Assembly: GCF_030408675.1 (NCBI RefSeq)
Contig: NZ_CP047200.1
Coordinates: forward strand, 806,001-870,000
From: Corynebacterium durum
GTDB taxonomy: Bacteria > Actinomycetota > Actinomycetes > Mycobacteriales > Mycobacteriaceae
Direction: 5' to 3'
DNA length: 64,000 bases
The first letter of the stretch is position 1. Every line of letters starts with the position of its first letter. The notes below the pieces were generated by a model, which was not told where the DNA came from, searched no databases, and saw only the letters and a program-made list of their open reading frames with translations. Positions 53,174 to 61,923 of the stretch are shown one piece after another. The position numbers were made by a program, and so were the translations under genes.

Positions 53174-54607
53174 ATGTCGTACCGATCTTTGCGCACCAAA
53201 AATACTGTTAGCTCGCGAGTTCTTTCATTGCAGGTGGCCACGACGGCGCTGGTCATGGCCGGGATTGTAGTCGGTTCCACCACCGCCGCTGGTGCGGAGC
53301 CTTCAACAACCAGGCCAACAACCACGTCTACGTCGGCAAGTGCATCAGCAACCACACCTGCCAGTGCAGCCGCTGATCCATCCGCCAGCCAAGCACCTAC
53401 CAGCCATGACCGCCTTGTTCCCGTCACGGAGAAGGGCTATCGTCTCGATTCGCAGGAAATGTCGCGCCTGTATGGCCCAGGAGTGTTCACGCAAACTGCG
53501 CTGAGCAACACAGTGGTCGGCGCAGCTAAATCTAAGTTCACAATCGTGTCCAATCGCTTCCGTGCCACAGAAAGCGGGGAACTTTCGTTTCTGAGGTTTT
53601 ACTGGCCTACCGGATCGGGATATGCCAGCGGCACCGGCGGAAACATTAAGATCACAGTCGTGCCGGACGATGGATCCTCCGAGCACAGGCCCGATCTGAA
53701 AGCGGAACCACTGGCGGTGACGCATTACCAACCGAAACTGGTGGACGGAAAGAAGCAGACGAAACAGGAGTTGTTGTCGGAGATTCCGATAGAGCAGAGC
53801 AAAAACGCGCTCACGAGCGGTCAGCTATATCACGTGGTGCTGGAGAATGTGGACCCGAAGCCGCAGGATAACTTTATTAGCAGCAATAATTCCATAACTG
53901 TCAAGGAGGACGGTAAGCCCGCGCGCTGGCTCAACTCCACGGATTGGTCCACCCTGATGGGCTCTCGGCCCGCCAATGACAACACAGCGGACTATCACTG
54001 GGATGACCTAACGCGTGACGGCTCAGGGGAGAAGTTGCTGTCGCCCATCATGGAAGTGGGCCTCACCACCGGCAAGAGCATCGGAATGTTTGACATGGAG
54101 TCGGGGAGTGTTCACCCGGAAAGGATCTACGCTGCCAGCCAGAATAAGCCAGTGCGCGAGCATTTTACGCCGAGTACGCAGAAGCGGGTGAGTGGTTTTT
54201 CGGTGGCGTCCGCAGCGTCAACAGGCGGTGCTCTGGGATGGAGCATTAAACAGGGGGATCGGGTGTTGGCATCGGGCCAGATTGAACAGCCAGAGGCGAA
54301 TTTCACCACCCACAAGCTGACCAGGGTTGTCGGTTCGTTTACATGGTACGACGTGGCGCTTCCGCAGGATGTGGTGCTGGAGGCGGGGCAGAGTTACGAC
54401 CTGGAATTCCGTCCGGTGGGCAACAGTGTGTGGCAGTTTGGCGACCACAGCAATGGCAGCAACTATGGCGTGAAATGGCCCGCCGCGTTCACGGAATCGC
54501 AGGCCCAGCACCTGCAGGATGGGACGTGGATCAACACGAATCACTGGGATCACACCAAACCTGGAGGTGGTACGAACTGGCCGGTAGTGCTGCATGTGGC
54601 GCCGTAA
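53174..54607 (+). CDS. Secreted protein of unknown function with Ser/Thr/Pro/Ala-rich linker
   Basis: 477 aa. A signal peptide (VATTALVMAGIVVGSTTAAG) with cleavage near AGAEP leads to about 45 residues of mostly Ser, Thr, Ala and Pro, a plausible O-mannosylation region for Pmt. Two beta-rich parts follow. The first (FRATESGELSFLRFYWPTGS ... LYHVVLENVDPKPQDNF) resembles jelly-roll modules attached to extracellular polysaccharide enzymes. The second (VREHFTPSTQKRVSGFSVAS ... GQSYDLEFRPVGNSVWQFGD) appears to be a related repeat. There are no catalytic motifs I recognise. It is a lone gene between rpf2 and ksgA, which are neighbours in related genomes, so it was probably inserted here. Confidence 0.75.
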   Translation: MSYRSLRTKNTVSSRVLSLQVATTALVMAGIVVGSTTAAGAEPSTTRPTTTSTSASASATTPASAAADPSASQAPTSHDRLVPVTEKGYRLDSQEMSRLYGPGVFTQTALSNTVVGAAKSKFTIVSNRFRATESGELSFLRFYWPTGSGYASGTGGNIKITVVPDDGSSEHRPDLKAEPLAVTHYQPKLVDGKKQTKQELLSEIPIEQSKNALTSGQLYHVVLENVDPKPQDNFISSNNSITVKEDGKPARWLNSTDWSTLMGSRPANDNTADYHWDDLTRDGSGEKLLSPIMEVGLTTGKSIGMFDMESGSVHPERIYAASQNKPVREHFTPSTQKRVSGFSVASAASTGGALGWSIKQGDRVLASGQIEQPEANFTTHKLTRVVGSFTWYDVALPQDVVLEAGQSYDLEFRPVGNSVWQFGDHSNGSNYGVKWPAAFTESQAQHLQDGTWINTNHWDHTKPGGGTNWPVVLHVAP

Positions 54608-54634
54608 CCTGGGTGCGGTAACTTTATAGGCACT

Positions 54635-56401
54635 ATGGTCAACCACACTTCAGCGTTGCTCGGGCCGGCGGAGATTAGGCAGCTGGCGGATAAGCTCGAT
54701 ATTCGGCCGACAAAGAAGCTGGGTCAGAACTTCGTTCATGATCCCAACACCGTCCGCCGGATCGTTGCCGCCGCAGAGGTAACCGCCCAGGATCATGTGC
54801 TGGAGGTTGGCCCTGGTTTGGGGTCGCTGACCCTCGCGTTGATCGATACGGTGCAGGACGTCACGGCCGTAGAGATCGACCCACGCCTTGCTGCGGAGCT
54901 TCCTGCCACGCTTGCCTGGCGTGCCCCCGAGCACGCCCACAAGTTGCGGTTGATCGTGAAGGATGCGTTGCAGGTCACCCGACAGGACGTCGACGATGTT
55001 GGCGCACCAATGCCCACAGCGCTGGTGGCCAACCTGCCCTACAACGTCTCGGTGCCGGTGCTGCTGCACCTGCTTGAAGAGTTCCCCACCATCACCCGTG
55101 TGCTGGTGATGGTGCAGTCGGAGGTGGCCGACCGCCTCGCCGCCGCTCCCGGCTCGAAAGTCTACGGCGTACCCAGCGTCAAGGCATCGTTCTACGGTCA
55201 GGTTCGTCGCGCCGGGGCGGTGGGCAAGAATGTGTTTTGGCCCGCGCCGAAGATCGAATCCGGACTGGTGCGCATCGACCGTTTCCAGCCGTCACCGTGG
55301 CCAGACGGTGTGAAGGACTCCGCGTTCACGCTTATCGACGCCGCGTTTGCCCAGCGCCGCAAAACCCTGAGGGCGGCACTTGCGGGCGTGTTCGGGGCGT
55401 CGTCACGCGCTGAGGAGGCGCTGGTGCGTGCCGGGATTGATCCAACCCTGCGCGGGGAGAAGCTAGGCGTGGATGATTTTGTGCGACTGGCGGGCTTCAT
55501 GCGGCACGAGGCCGTGGCGCATGGAAAGGTGAACCTGCACCTGGGTGTGGGGGATGCGCGGCCGGACGGGTACCACGAGCTGACCACGGTGTTTCAGTCG
55601 CTGGCGCTGGCCGACCGCATGAGCGTGAGTGTTTGTGAGGGGACTGCAGGGGTCGCGTCGCTCTCGGTAGCCGGTGCCGACGCGGACAAAGTGCCCACCG
55701 ATAGCAGCAACCTGGTGTGGAAGGCTGCTGAACTCGCGGGGGTGTCCCAGGCGCTGAATGTGCACATTGATAAAGGCATTCCCGTGGCTGGTGGCATGGC
55801 GGGCGGGTCTGCCGATTCCGCCGCCATGCTGCGTATCATGGCGGTGCTGAACGGGCTGGATAATACGCAGCTGGAGGAGATCGCGGCGCAGCTGGGTTCC
55901 GATGTGCCCTTCACCCTGCATGGTGGCACGATGCTGGGAACAGGACGCGGTGAGAAGCTGGAACCACTGCCCACCTCTGGGGAGTACCACTGGGTACTGG
56001 CGGTGAGTTCGGAGGGACTTTCCACACCCACAGTGTTCGCCACGCTGGATGAACTTCGGGACACCAACCCCGAACTGCCGCGCGCTGGGGCGGTTGATGC
56101 GCTGGCGAGCGCCTTGCTCACTGGTGACCCGGAACAGGTCGCCCCGCATCTGGCCAACGATTTGCAGGCGGCGGCCGTGGCACTGCGGCCCGGTTTGCAG
56201 GATATTCTGGACGCCGGAATCCAGGCCGGGGCGCTGAATGGCATCGTGTCCGGTTCCGGCCCCACCTGCGCGTTTTTGTGTAGGGATGCGACACATGCGG
56301 AGCAGGTTGCGGCTAGGCTTCGCGCAGAAAAAGTTGCCGATGCCATCTACACCACTTACGGCCCCGTCGCCGGGGCGCATCTGATCACCAACGAAAGCTA
56401 A
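54635..56401 (+). CDS. ksgA-ispE: Fused KsgA-IspE: 16S rRNA dimethyladenosine transferase / CDP-ME kinase
   Basis: One uninterrupted 588-aa frame. Residues 1 to about 288 are a whole KsgA, which dimethylates A1518 and A1519 of 16S r[26 protein letters not shown] loop [30 protein letters not shown], catalytic [20 protein letters not shown], and [15 protein letters not shown]. Residues from about 289 are IspE, kinase of the MEP isoprenoid pathway: [24 protein letters not shown] loop [37 protein letters not shown] and the terminal [12 protein letters not shown]. Neither domain seems truncated. An in-frame ATG at 55499 could still give free IspE, though without a good ribosome site. In other corynebacteria the two are separate adjacent genes. 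Confidence 0.93.
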   Translation: MVNHTSALLGPAEIRQLADKLDIRPTKKLGQNFVHDPNTVRRIVAAAEVTAQDHVLEVGPGLGSLTLALIDTVQDVTAVEIDPRLAAELPATLAWRAPEHAHKLRLIVKDALQVTRQDVDDVGAPMPTALVANLPYNVSVPVLLHLLEEFPTITRVLVMVQSEVADRLAAAPGSKVYGVPSVKASFYGQVRRAGAVGKNVFWPAPKIESGLVRIDRFQPSPWPDGVKDSAFTLIDAAFAQRRKTLRAALAGVFGASSRAEEALVRAGIDPTLRGEKLGVDDFVRLAGFMRHEAVAHGKVNLHLGVGDARPDGYHELTTVFQSLALADRMSVSVCEGTAGVASLSVAGADADKVPTDSSNLVWKAAELAGVSQALNVHIDKGIPVAGGMAGGSADSAAMLRIMAVLNGLDNTQLEEIAAQLGSDVPFTLHGGTMLGTGRGEKLEPLPTSGEYHWVLAVSSEGLSTPTVFATLDELRDTNPELPRAGAVDALASALLTGDPEQVAPHLANDLQAAAVALRPGLQDILDAGIQAGALNGIVSGSGPTCAFLCRDATHAEQVAARLRAEKVADAIYTTYGPVAGAHLITNES

Positions 56402-56409
56402 ACAGTACT

Positions 56410-58188
56410 GTGGCTAATCTTGTCAGCGTAGAAAACGTCTCTAAGTCCTTTGGTTTGAAAACCCTGCTTGATGGGGTGAGCCTGGGCGTGCAGACCGGCG
56501 ACCGCATCGGCGTGGTCGGGTTGAACGGCGGCGGCAAATCCACCCTGCTGAAGGTGCTCACCGGCCAGGAGCAGCCTGATGAGGGACGCGTCTCCCTGAT
56601 GAACGACATCAGGGTGGCGATGGTTACGCAAGAAGCCAACCTGAATCCAGAGGACACGGTGGCCGACGTCATGCTGAAGCCTTTGGGGGTGGAGACGTTC
56701 GAGTGGGCGTCGAAAAGCAGCGTGCGTGACGTGCTGGACGGCCTGGGGATCACCGAACTCGGGTTGGATAGCAAAGTAGGGCAGCTGTCCGGTGGGGAGC
56801 GGCGGCGCACCAACCTTGCGGCGGCGTTGGTGCAGGAATTGGATTTGCTGGTGCTGGACGAACCGACCAACCACCTCGACGTGGAAGGGGTGCAGTGGCT
56901 GGCCGACTACCTGCTGAAAACTAAGGCGGCGCTGGTGGTGGTCACGCACGACCGCTGGTTCCTGGACACCGTGGCCACCCGCACGTGGGAGGTGCACGAC
57001 GGCAGGGTGGACACCTACGAGGGTGGCTACAACGACTGGGTGTACGCGCGGGCCGAACGTGCGCGGCAGGCCGACGCGGTGGAGCAGCGGCGTCGAAACC
57101 TGGCGCGCAAGGAACTCGCGTGGCTGCGGCGCGGTGCCCCCGCCCGCACCTCGAAACCGCGCTACCGCATCGAAGCCGCCGAAGCACTCATTGCCGACGT
57201 CCCGGCACCCCGCGACACCGTGGAGCTCATGGCCTTTTCTAAACAGCGCCAGGGGAAAGTGGTTATTGAGCTGGAGGATGCCTATATTGCCACGCCCGAC
57301 GGTCGCGACCTCGTGTGCGACCTGACTTGGCGGCTTGCCCCCGGCGAACGCATCGGCCTCGTAGGCGTCAACGGCTCCGGTAAAACCACACTTCTGCGCG
57401 TGCTGGCAGGGGAATACGCCCTCGGTACGGGCCGCCGCATCGAAGGGAAAACCGTGCGGCTCGGGTGGTTGCGCCAGGAACTCGACGACCTAGACCCCAC
57501 CATGCGGCTTCTCGACGCCGTGGAATCCGTCGCCTCCTACGTACAGTTCGGAAAGAAGGAACTCAGCGCCTCCCAGCTGGCGGAGCGATTGGGTTTTTCC
57601 GCGAAACGCCAGCGCACGCCCGTCGGTGACCTTTCCGGTGGTGAGCGCCGACGCCTGCAACTTACCCGCGTGCTGATGGCCGAACCCAATGTGCTGCTGC
57701 TCGACGAACCGACCAATGACCTGGACATTGACACTCTGCAAGAACTGGAATCCCTCCTGGATTCCTGGCCTGGAACACTGGTGGTCATTTCCCACGACCG
57801 CTACCTCATCGAGCGCATCTGCGACTCCACCTGGGCGTTATTTGGGGACGGTCACTTGACCAATCTTCCCGGCGGTATTGATGAATATCTGCGCAGGCGG
57901 CGGGACATGGCTGGTTCTGGCGTCATTGCTGGTGGTGGTAGCGCTGCGGTGGCCGAAAAGAAGCGCGATGCGGCCGCCGACCACAAAACCCGCAAGGCCA
58001 TGACGTCGCTGGAACGCAAAATCACTAAACTCCAGGAACGCGAGCAGGGCATCACCGCGAAAATGGCCGAGGTGGCCACTGACATGGATGCCCTCAACGA
58101 ACTGAATACCGAACTAGCCGGTGTTCGCGACGAGATAGAAACCCTGGAAATGGAATGGATGGAGCTGGGGGAGCAGCTGGAGGGATAA
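56410..58188 (+). CDS. ABC-F family ATP-binding protein (Uup-like)
   Basis: Soluble tandem ATPase of the ABC-F type, acting on ribosomes rather than as a transporter. Domain 1: Walker A GVVGLNGGGKSTLLKV, signature LSGGERRRTNLAAA, Walker B LLVLDEPTNHLDVEG. A linker with LARKELAWLRRGAPARTSKP follows. Domain 2: LVGVNGSGKTTLLRVLAG, LSGGERRRLQLTRV, LLLDEPTNDLD. The C-terminus is a coiled coil (ALNELNTELAGVRDEIETLE), as in Uup. It has 592 aa and no membrane helices. GTG start 8 bp after the ispE stop, so it probably belongs to the same operon. A ribosomal role or antibiotic protection cannot be told apart here. Confidence 0.92.
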   Translation: MANLVSVENVSKSFGLKTLLDGVSLGVQTGDRIGVVGLNGGGKSTLLKVLTGQEQPDEGRVSLMNDIRVAMVTQEANLNPEDTVADVMLKPLGVETFEWASKSSVRDVLDGLGITELGLDSKVGQLSGGERRRTNLAAALVQELDLLVLDEPTNHLDVEGVQWLADYLLKTKAALVVVTHDRWFLDTVATRTWEVHDGRVDTYEGGYNDWVYARAERARQADAVEQRRRNLARKELAWLRRGAPARTSKPRYRIEAAEALIADVPAPRDTVELMAFSKQRQGKVVIELEDAYIATPDGRDLVCDLTWRLAPGERIGLVGVNGSGKTTLLRVLAGEYALGTGRRIEGKTVRLGWLRQELDDLDPTMRLLDAVESVASYVQFGKKELSASQLAERLGFSAKRQRTPVGDLSGGERRRLQLTRVLMAEPNVLLLDEPTNDLDIDTLQELESLLDSWPGTLVVISHDRYLIERICDSTWALFGDGHLTNLPGGIDEYLRRRRDMAGSGVIAGGGSAAVAEKKRDAAADHKTRKAMTSLERKITKLQEREQGITAKMAEVATDMDALNELNTELAGVRDEIETLEMEWMELGEQLEG

Positions 58189-58244
58189 GTGGGACGGAAG
58201 TCGGGGCGTCGTTAATCGGGCCTGGTGCTTCAGCGCGACCTCGC

Positions 58245-58250
58245 TATACT
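58245..58250 (+). promoter_or_regulatory. -10 element of the monooxygenase gene
   Basis: TATACT ends 7 nt before the ATG at 58258; consistent with a leaderless mRNA. Confidence 0.55.
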
Positions 58251-58257
58251 TGGCGGC

Positions 58258-58581
58258 ATGATTTTGATCAACGTGAAGTTCAAAGTCCGTCCAGAGTATG
58301 TTGAGACGTTCCGCGATGAGGCCGCCGAATTTACCAATGCCACCCGCGCCGAGCCGGGTTGCCTGTTCTACGAGTGGTACCGCTCCACCGACCGTCCTGA
58401 CGAATACGTGCTGGTAGAGGGCTTCCAGGATGACGCGGCGGAGGCGCACGTGAACTCCGAGCATTTCAAGAAAGCCACCGAGTTGTTCCCGACCTTGCTG
58501 GTGGAAACCCCGACCATCATCAATACGCTCATTCCCGGTAAGACGGAGTGGGACGAAATGGCGGAGTTTAAGGTCAACTAA
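58258..58581 (+). CDS. Antibiotic-biosynthesis-monooxygenase (ABM) domain protein
   Basis: 107-aa dimeric alpha-beta barrel of the ABM/YgiN type, proteins that oxidise quinols or similar compounds without cofactors. MILINVKFKVRPEYVETFRD, then TNATRAEPGCLFYEWYRSTD with the conserved GCLxY, RPDEYVLVEGFQDDAAEAHV, and NSEHFKKATELFPTLL with the conserved His. ATG 58258 fits the family start and the -10 element. The substrate is unknown. Confidence 0.85.
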   Translation: MILINVKFKVRPEYVETFRDEAAEFTNATRAEPGCLFYEWYRSTDRPDEYVLVEGFQDDAAEAHVNSEHFKKATELFPTLLVETPTIINTLIPGKTEWDEMAEFKVN

Positions 58582-58654
58582 CGCGGCAGCTCAGGGGTGT
58601 CATCGGGAGCGCGGAGGGGCAGCCCCCGCCACACCCGATGTCCTACCTGGGTAG

Positions 58655-58660
58655 TACGCT
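58655..58660 (+). promoter_or_regulatory. -10 element of ppk2
   Basis: TACGCT ends 6 nt before the ATG at 58667 and no ribosome site is seen; leaderless pattern. Confidence 0.5.
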
Positions 58661-58666
58661 AACCCT

Positions 58667-59584
58667 ATGGGAAACAGTGACCTAAAACGCAGTTCCAAAA
58701 GTTCCACAAAGCCGCCGAAGCTTGAGAAACAAGCTTACGAGGAAGAGCTGAAACGCCTCCAGGCAGAACTGGTGGACATGCAACAATGGGTGGTGGAAAC
58801 CGGGGCGCGCATCGTGGTCATCATGGAAGGCCGGGATGCTGCGGGCAAAGGCTCCGCCATTAAACGCATCACACAGTACTTGAACCCCCGAACCTGCCGC
58901 ATTGAGGCCCTGCCCGCGCCCAGTTCCCGGGAACAGGGGCAGTGGTACTTTCAGCGGTACGTGGAAAAACTGCCCACGGCCGGGGAGATCGTTATTTTTG
59001 ACCGCTCGTGGTACAACCGCGCCGGGGTGGAACGCGTCATGGGTTTCTGCACGTCGCAGGAGTATCGGCGATTTTTGCACCAGGCCCCGATTTTTGAACG
59101 GCTTCTCACCGAAGACGGCATTATGCTGCGGAAATACTGGTTCTCCGTGTCAGATGAAGAGCAAGTTCGCAGGTTTACCTCGCGCCGGGAGGATCCGCTG
59201 CGGCGGTGGAAACTGTCGCCCATGGATTTGCAGTCGATTACCCGCTGGGAGGACTACTCCCGGGCGAAGGACGAGATGTTTATCCACACGGATATTCCAT
59301 CGGCGCCGTGGTACATCGTGGAGTCGGAGGACAAGAAGCGCTCCCGCATTAATGTGATCAATCACCTACTGTCCACGATTCCGTACGAGAAGATTAACCG
59401 CCCCCTGCCGGAGATCCCGGAGCGTCCGGTGTCTACTCAGGACTACGAACGCCCACCTCGGTCGGATTTCCGCTATGTTCCAGACGTGGCGGAGCATCTG
59501 GAGAGGCGACGTGTGGAAAACGCGGGCGTCGAGAAGCGCGAGGGCAAACGGGGTAAGAAGGGGCACAAGAAACGCAAAAAGTAA
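58667..59584 (+). CDS. ppk2: Polyphosphate kinase 2
   Basis: Transfers phosphate between polyphosphate and nucleotides. Walker A is IMEGRDAAGKGSAIKRITQY; then RIEALPAPSSREQGQWYFQR, Walker B with the catalytic Asp in IVIFDRSWYNRAGVERVMGF, and the lid region MLRKYWFSVSDEEQVRRFTS with SPMDLQSITRWEDYSRAKDE. This is the one-domain class I PPK2 layout; 305 aa is normal. The extreme C-terminus is a lysine-rich tail (EKREGKRGKKGHKKRKK). C. glutamicum PPK2 enzymes make polyphosphate granules. Confidence 0.95.
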   Translation: MGNSDLKRSSKSSTKPPKLEKQAYEEELKRLQAELVDMQQWVVETGARIVVIMEGRDAAGKGSAIKRITQYLNPRTCRIEALPAPSSREQGQWYFQRYVEKLPTAGEIVIFDRSWYNRAGVERVMGFCTSQEYRRFLHQAPIFERLLTEDGIMLRKYWFSVSDEEQVRRFTSRREDPLRRWKLSPMDLQSITRWEDYSRAKDEMFIHTDIPSAPWYIVESEDKKRSRINVINHLLSTIPYEKINRPLPEIPERPVSTQDYERPPRSDFRYVPDVAEHLERRRVENAGVEKREGKRGKKGHKKRKK

Positions 59585-59623
59585 CGCATATCTATAGCGG
59601 ACTAAAAAGTGTTGTGCGACACT

Positions 59624-60667
59624 ATGAGTATGAGTGTGTGTCCAGTCAATGTTTCCGTCCGCAATAGCACAGGGCTGCTTGAGCTGAACCGCCCCAAAGC
59701 CCTGAACTCCCTCAACCCCCGAATGGTGGACCTGATTACGGACGCCCTGGAGAAATGGGCCGACGACCCGGACGTGCACCGCGTGATCATCTATTCCAGC
59801 TCGCCGAAAGCGTTCTGCGCCGGTGGCGATGTCAGGCTGGTTCGTGAGGAAATCACCGGCGGTTCCTACAAGGCCGGCGACAAGTTCTTCCTCGACGAAT
59901 ACGAGATGAACAACGCGCTGGCCAACTTCCCGAAACCCGTGGTCGCACTCATCGACGGGGTTGCCATGGGCGGCGGCTTGGGTATATCCGCGCACGGCTC
60001 GCACCGCGTGATCACAGAAAACGCACTCGCCGCCATGCCGGAAATGGTTATCGGCTTCAGCCCCGACGTCGGCATGACCTGGATGATGGCGCGCATGGTC
60101 GGCGAACCCGGCCGCCCCATACCCGCGCTTGCGAGTTTTGCGCTACTCACCGGCTGGCGATTCAGCCCTGCCGACATGCTCTGGAGCGGCCTGGCCACGG
60201 ACTACGTACCCTCCGAAGACCTCGGCGAATTCATGGACACTGTCATCGCCGAATCGCTTGACGACGCCCTCGAACGCTTCAGCACCCAACCTACCGGGGA
60301 GTCCGAACTGGCGGTATGGCTCCCCGAGATCGAAGAGTGCTTCGGGCACCCCACCTGGGCGGATATTTCCGCAGCATTGTCGGAGTGCGCTAACGCGGAA
60401 TTTGTGGAGCTGGTGCACGGTTTGATGCGCGACGCCAATCCAAGTTCCGTGGTTGCTACCGTCGAACTTTTCAACGCCAACCTTGAGGTTTCGTCCTTGC
60501 GCGTGGCTCTGGAAAACGAAAACGCCATTGGCTCGGAGCTTCGGCGGGAACCCAATTTCCCGGAAGGCGTGCGCGCTGTGCTCGTCGACAAAACCCGCGA
60601 TGCCGAGTTCACCCCATCTGATTACAAGGACGTAGACGTGCGCACGTATCGTACGATTTTGTCCTAA
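59624..60667 (+). CDS. Enoyl-CoA hydratase/isomerase family, 3-hydroxyisobutyryl-CoA hydrolase-like
   Basis: 347-aa crotonase-fold protein. LLELNRPKALNSLNPRMVDL and KAFCAGGDVRLVREEI form the oxyanion hole; VVALIDGVAMGGGLGISAHG the second part; ALAAMPEMVIGFSPDVGMTW carries the Glu and Asp typical of HIBCH. The extended C-terminal part (LRREPNFPEGVRAVLVDKTR) is also HIBCH-like: RRxxxFxEGVRAxLxDK. The likely role is hydrolysis of 3-hydroxyisobutyryl-CoA in valine breakdown, although the other valine genes are not here. ATG 59624 is preferred over the first in-frame codon. Confidence 0.88.
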   Translation: MSMSVCPVNVSVRNSTGLLELNRPKALNSLNPRMVDLITDALEKWADDPDVHRVIIYSSSPKAFCAGGDVRLVREEITGGSYKAGDKFFLDEYEMNNALANFPKPVVALIDGVAMGGGLGISAHGSHRVITENALAAMPEMVIGFSPDVGMTWMMARMVGEPGRPIPALASFALLTGWRFSPADMLWSGLATDYVPSEDLGEFMDTVIAESLDDALERFSTQPTGESELAVWLPEIEECFGHPTWADISAALSECANAEFVELVHGLMRDANPSSVVATVELFNANLEVSSLRVALENENAIGSELRREPNFPEGVRAVLVDKTRDAEFTPSDYKDVDVRTYRTILS

Positions 60668-60706
60668 GTTGTAGGTTTTCGGGGTTCGGGCTTTCGGGGG
60701 GATTTT

Positions 60707-61417
60707 GTGGAGGAGATAAGTGGGCTGGTTTTTTCTCGGGGGCTTTCGGCTGCGGAGTGGCAACAGCTCAGTAGAAAACGTCGATCGGGTGAGTACCTGA
60801 AATTGGCCCCTGGGGCATATGTGCCTATGGGGGTGTTTGCCGAGGCACCACCCTGGGAGCGGCACCGTCTAAGCGTGTTGGCGGTCGGTGCGAGCGGGAC
60901 GCACATTCTGGCCGGAATCTCAGCGGCTGCTCTTTGGGGAATGTGGGTGTACATAGTCGATGATGCTCCGGTGGAGTACTACGTGACTCAAGGACGAGTG
61001 AGACCGCAGGAAGTGGGCATGCGCTTTCGGGGAAGATTGCCTCAGGGACACCGAATCACTGGTCAGCGAGCGACGGTGACCAGCATTCCGCGCACCATCA
61101 TCGACCTTGCTCGTTTCCATGGGTTCGAAGCATGTTTTATGGCAATGACGTGGGCTTTTCGGAATAACCGCTGCACGCCGGAGGACATTAGGTCCGCGCT
61201 GATGCCACCGCCACTCCCGCGCCTCGCCGTTGCACGCGCAGCCATACGCCGAAGCCCCAGAGAACAAAGAATGCATAGACGATGTACAGCACAGCTGAGG
61301 GGTAAAAGCCTCCGGCGAGGAGAAGTGGCACCCCGACAATGTCCACGCCAATCCAAACGAGCCAGAATTCCGTCCAGCCACGCGCCATGCCGTATGTCGC
61401 CAGGATGGAGCCGGTGA
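60707..61417 (+). pseudogene. Truncated AbiEi-like antitoxin-domain protein
   Basis: The first about 165 residues follow the actinobacterial AbiEi-like pattern: SRGLSAAEWQQLSRKRRSGE, YLKLAPGAYVPMGV, HILAGISAAALWGMWVYI, and RATVTSIPRTIIDLARFHGF. Homologous proteins usually continue for another 100 or more residues. Here, from about 61200 the frame runs antisense through the 3' part of pnuC and becomes Arg/Pro/Ser-rich (RSPREQRMHRRCTAQLRGKS), which looks like shadow translation. So the gene has probably lost its 3' end by a deletion or rearrangement ending near 61190-61205. It may still be expressed as a short protein. No AbiEii-like toxin gene is adjacent. Confidence 0.65.
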
Positions 61418-61916
61418 AAATCCAGGCGTCGGCCCAGGGACCCCACGAGCCCAGCGCAGTGAACACCCCAGCGAACACCAGGGTGCCCACAATCAAAAAG
61501 GTAACCATGCCGACACGTTCGCGGGGGCGTGCCCAGCGGGGCTGCACAGCGACGGAGTCTTCGGCGGGTGTGCTGACAATGGATCGCGACGGGTCTGTGT
61601 CTTGGCATTCGCGCAGGCCACGGCGTCGTGCGGCTGACCATTGATACCAGCCGTAGGCGCTGACAATCATGAACATGACTTGCCGCCCAGCCTGGCCGTA
61701 GAGATCCAGGTTTTGAGGCGTGTTGAACACCCCACCCAGGAAGACGGTGAGTAGCAGCAGGTTTCCCACAATTCCGATGGGCCACGCCCAGACCACGCGT
61801 TTCATACCGCCGTAGGCGCTGGCCAAGCCGAAGACGTTGCCGATGATTTCACGCCAGAGGATGGGCGCACCACCGATCACGAGGGTGGCGTCGAGTAGCT
61901 GCGTTGCTGGATTCAC
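61188..61916 (-). CDS. pnuC: Nicotinamide riboside transporter PnuC-like
   Basis: Membrane protein of 242 aa and about seven helices, facilitating uptake of nicotinamide riboside or another vitamin precursor. VVWAWPIGIVGNLLLLTVFL, FMIVSAYGWYQWSAARRRG (the PnuC YGWYQW motif), EFWLVWIGVDIVGVPLLLAG and LYIVYAFFVLWGFGVWLRVQ are characteristic. A polar insertion lies after YGWYQWSA (ECQDTDPSRSIVSTPAEDSV). GTG 61916 is chosen over the earlier frame start. It overlaps the truncated AbiEi-like gene on the opposite strand, but its own core helices all seem present. Confidence 0.88.
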   Translation of the reverse strand: MNPATQLLDATLVIGGAPILWREIIGNVFGLASAYGGMKRVVWAWPIGIVGNLLLLTVFLGGVFNTPQNLDLYGQAGRQVMFMIVSAYGWYQWSAARRRGLRECQDTDPSRSIVSTPAEDSVAVQPRWARPRERVGMVTFLIVGTLVFAGVFTALGSWGPWADAWIFTGSILATYGMARGWTEFWLVWIGVDIVGVPLLLAGGFYPSAVLYIVYAFFVLWGFGVWLRVQRRGAGVAVASART

Positions 61917-61923
61917 CGGTTTA

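Noticed and set aside
55463..56380. 305-codon minus-strand frame over the ispE part
   Set aside because: Shadow frame; the plus strand encodes a complete IspE.
60950..61150. GGTTCGAAGC motif resembling a tRNA T-loop
   Set aside because: No acceptor stem or anticodon arm can be drawn; it lies within the AbiEi-like coding sequence.
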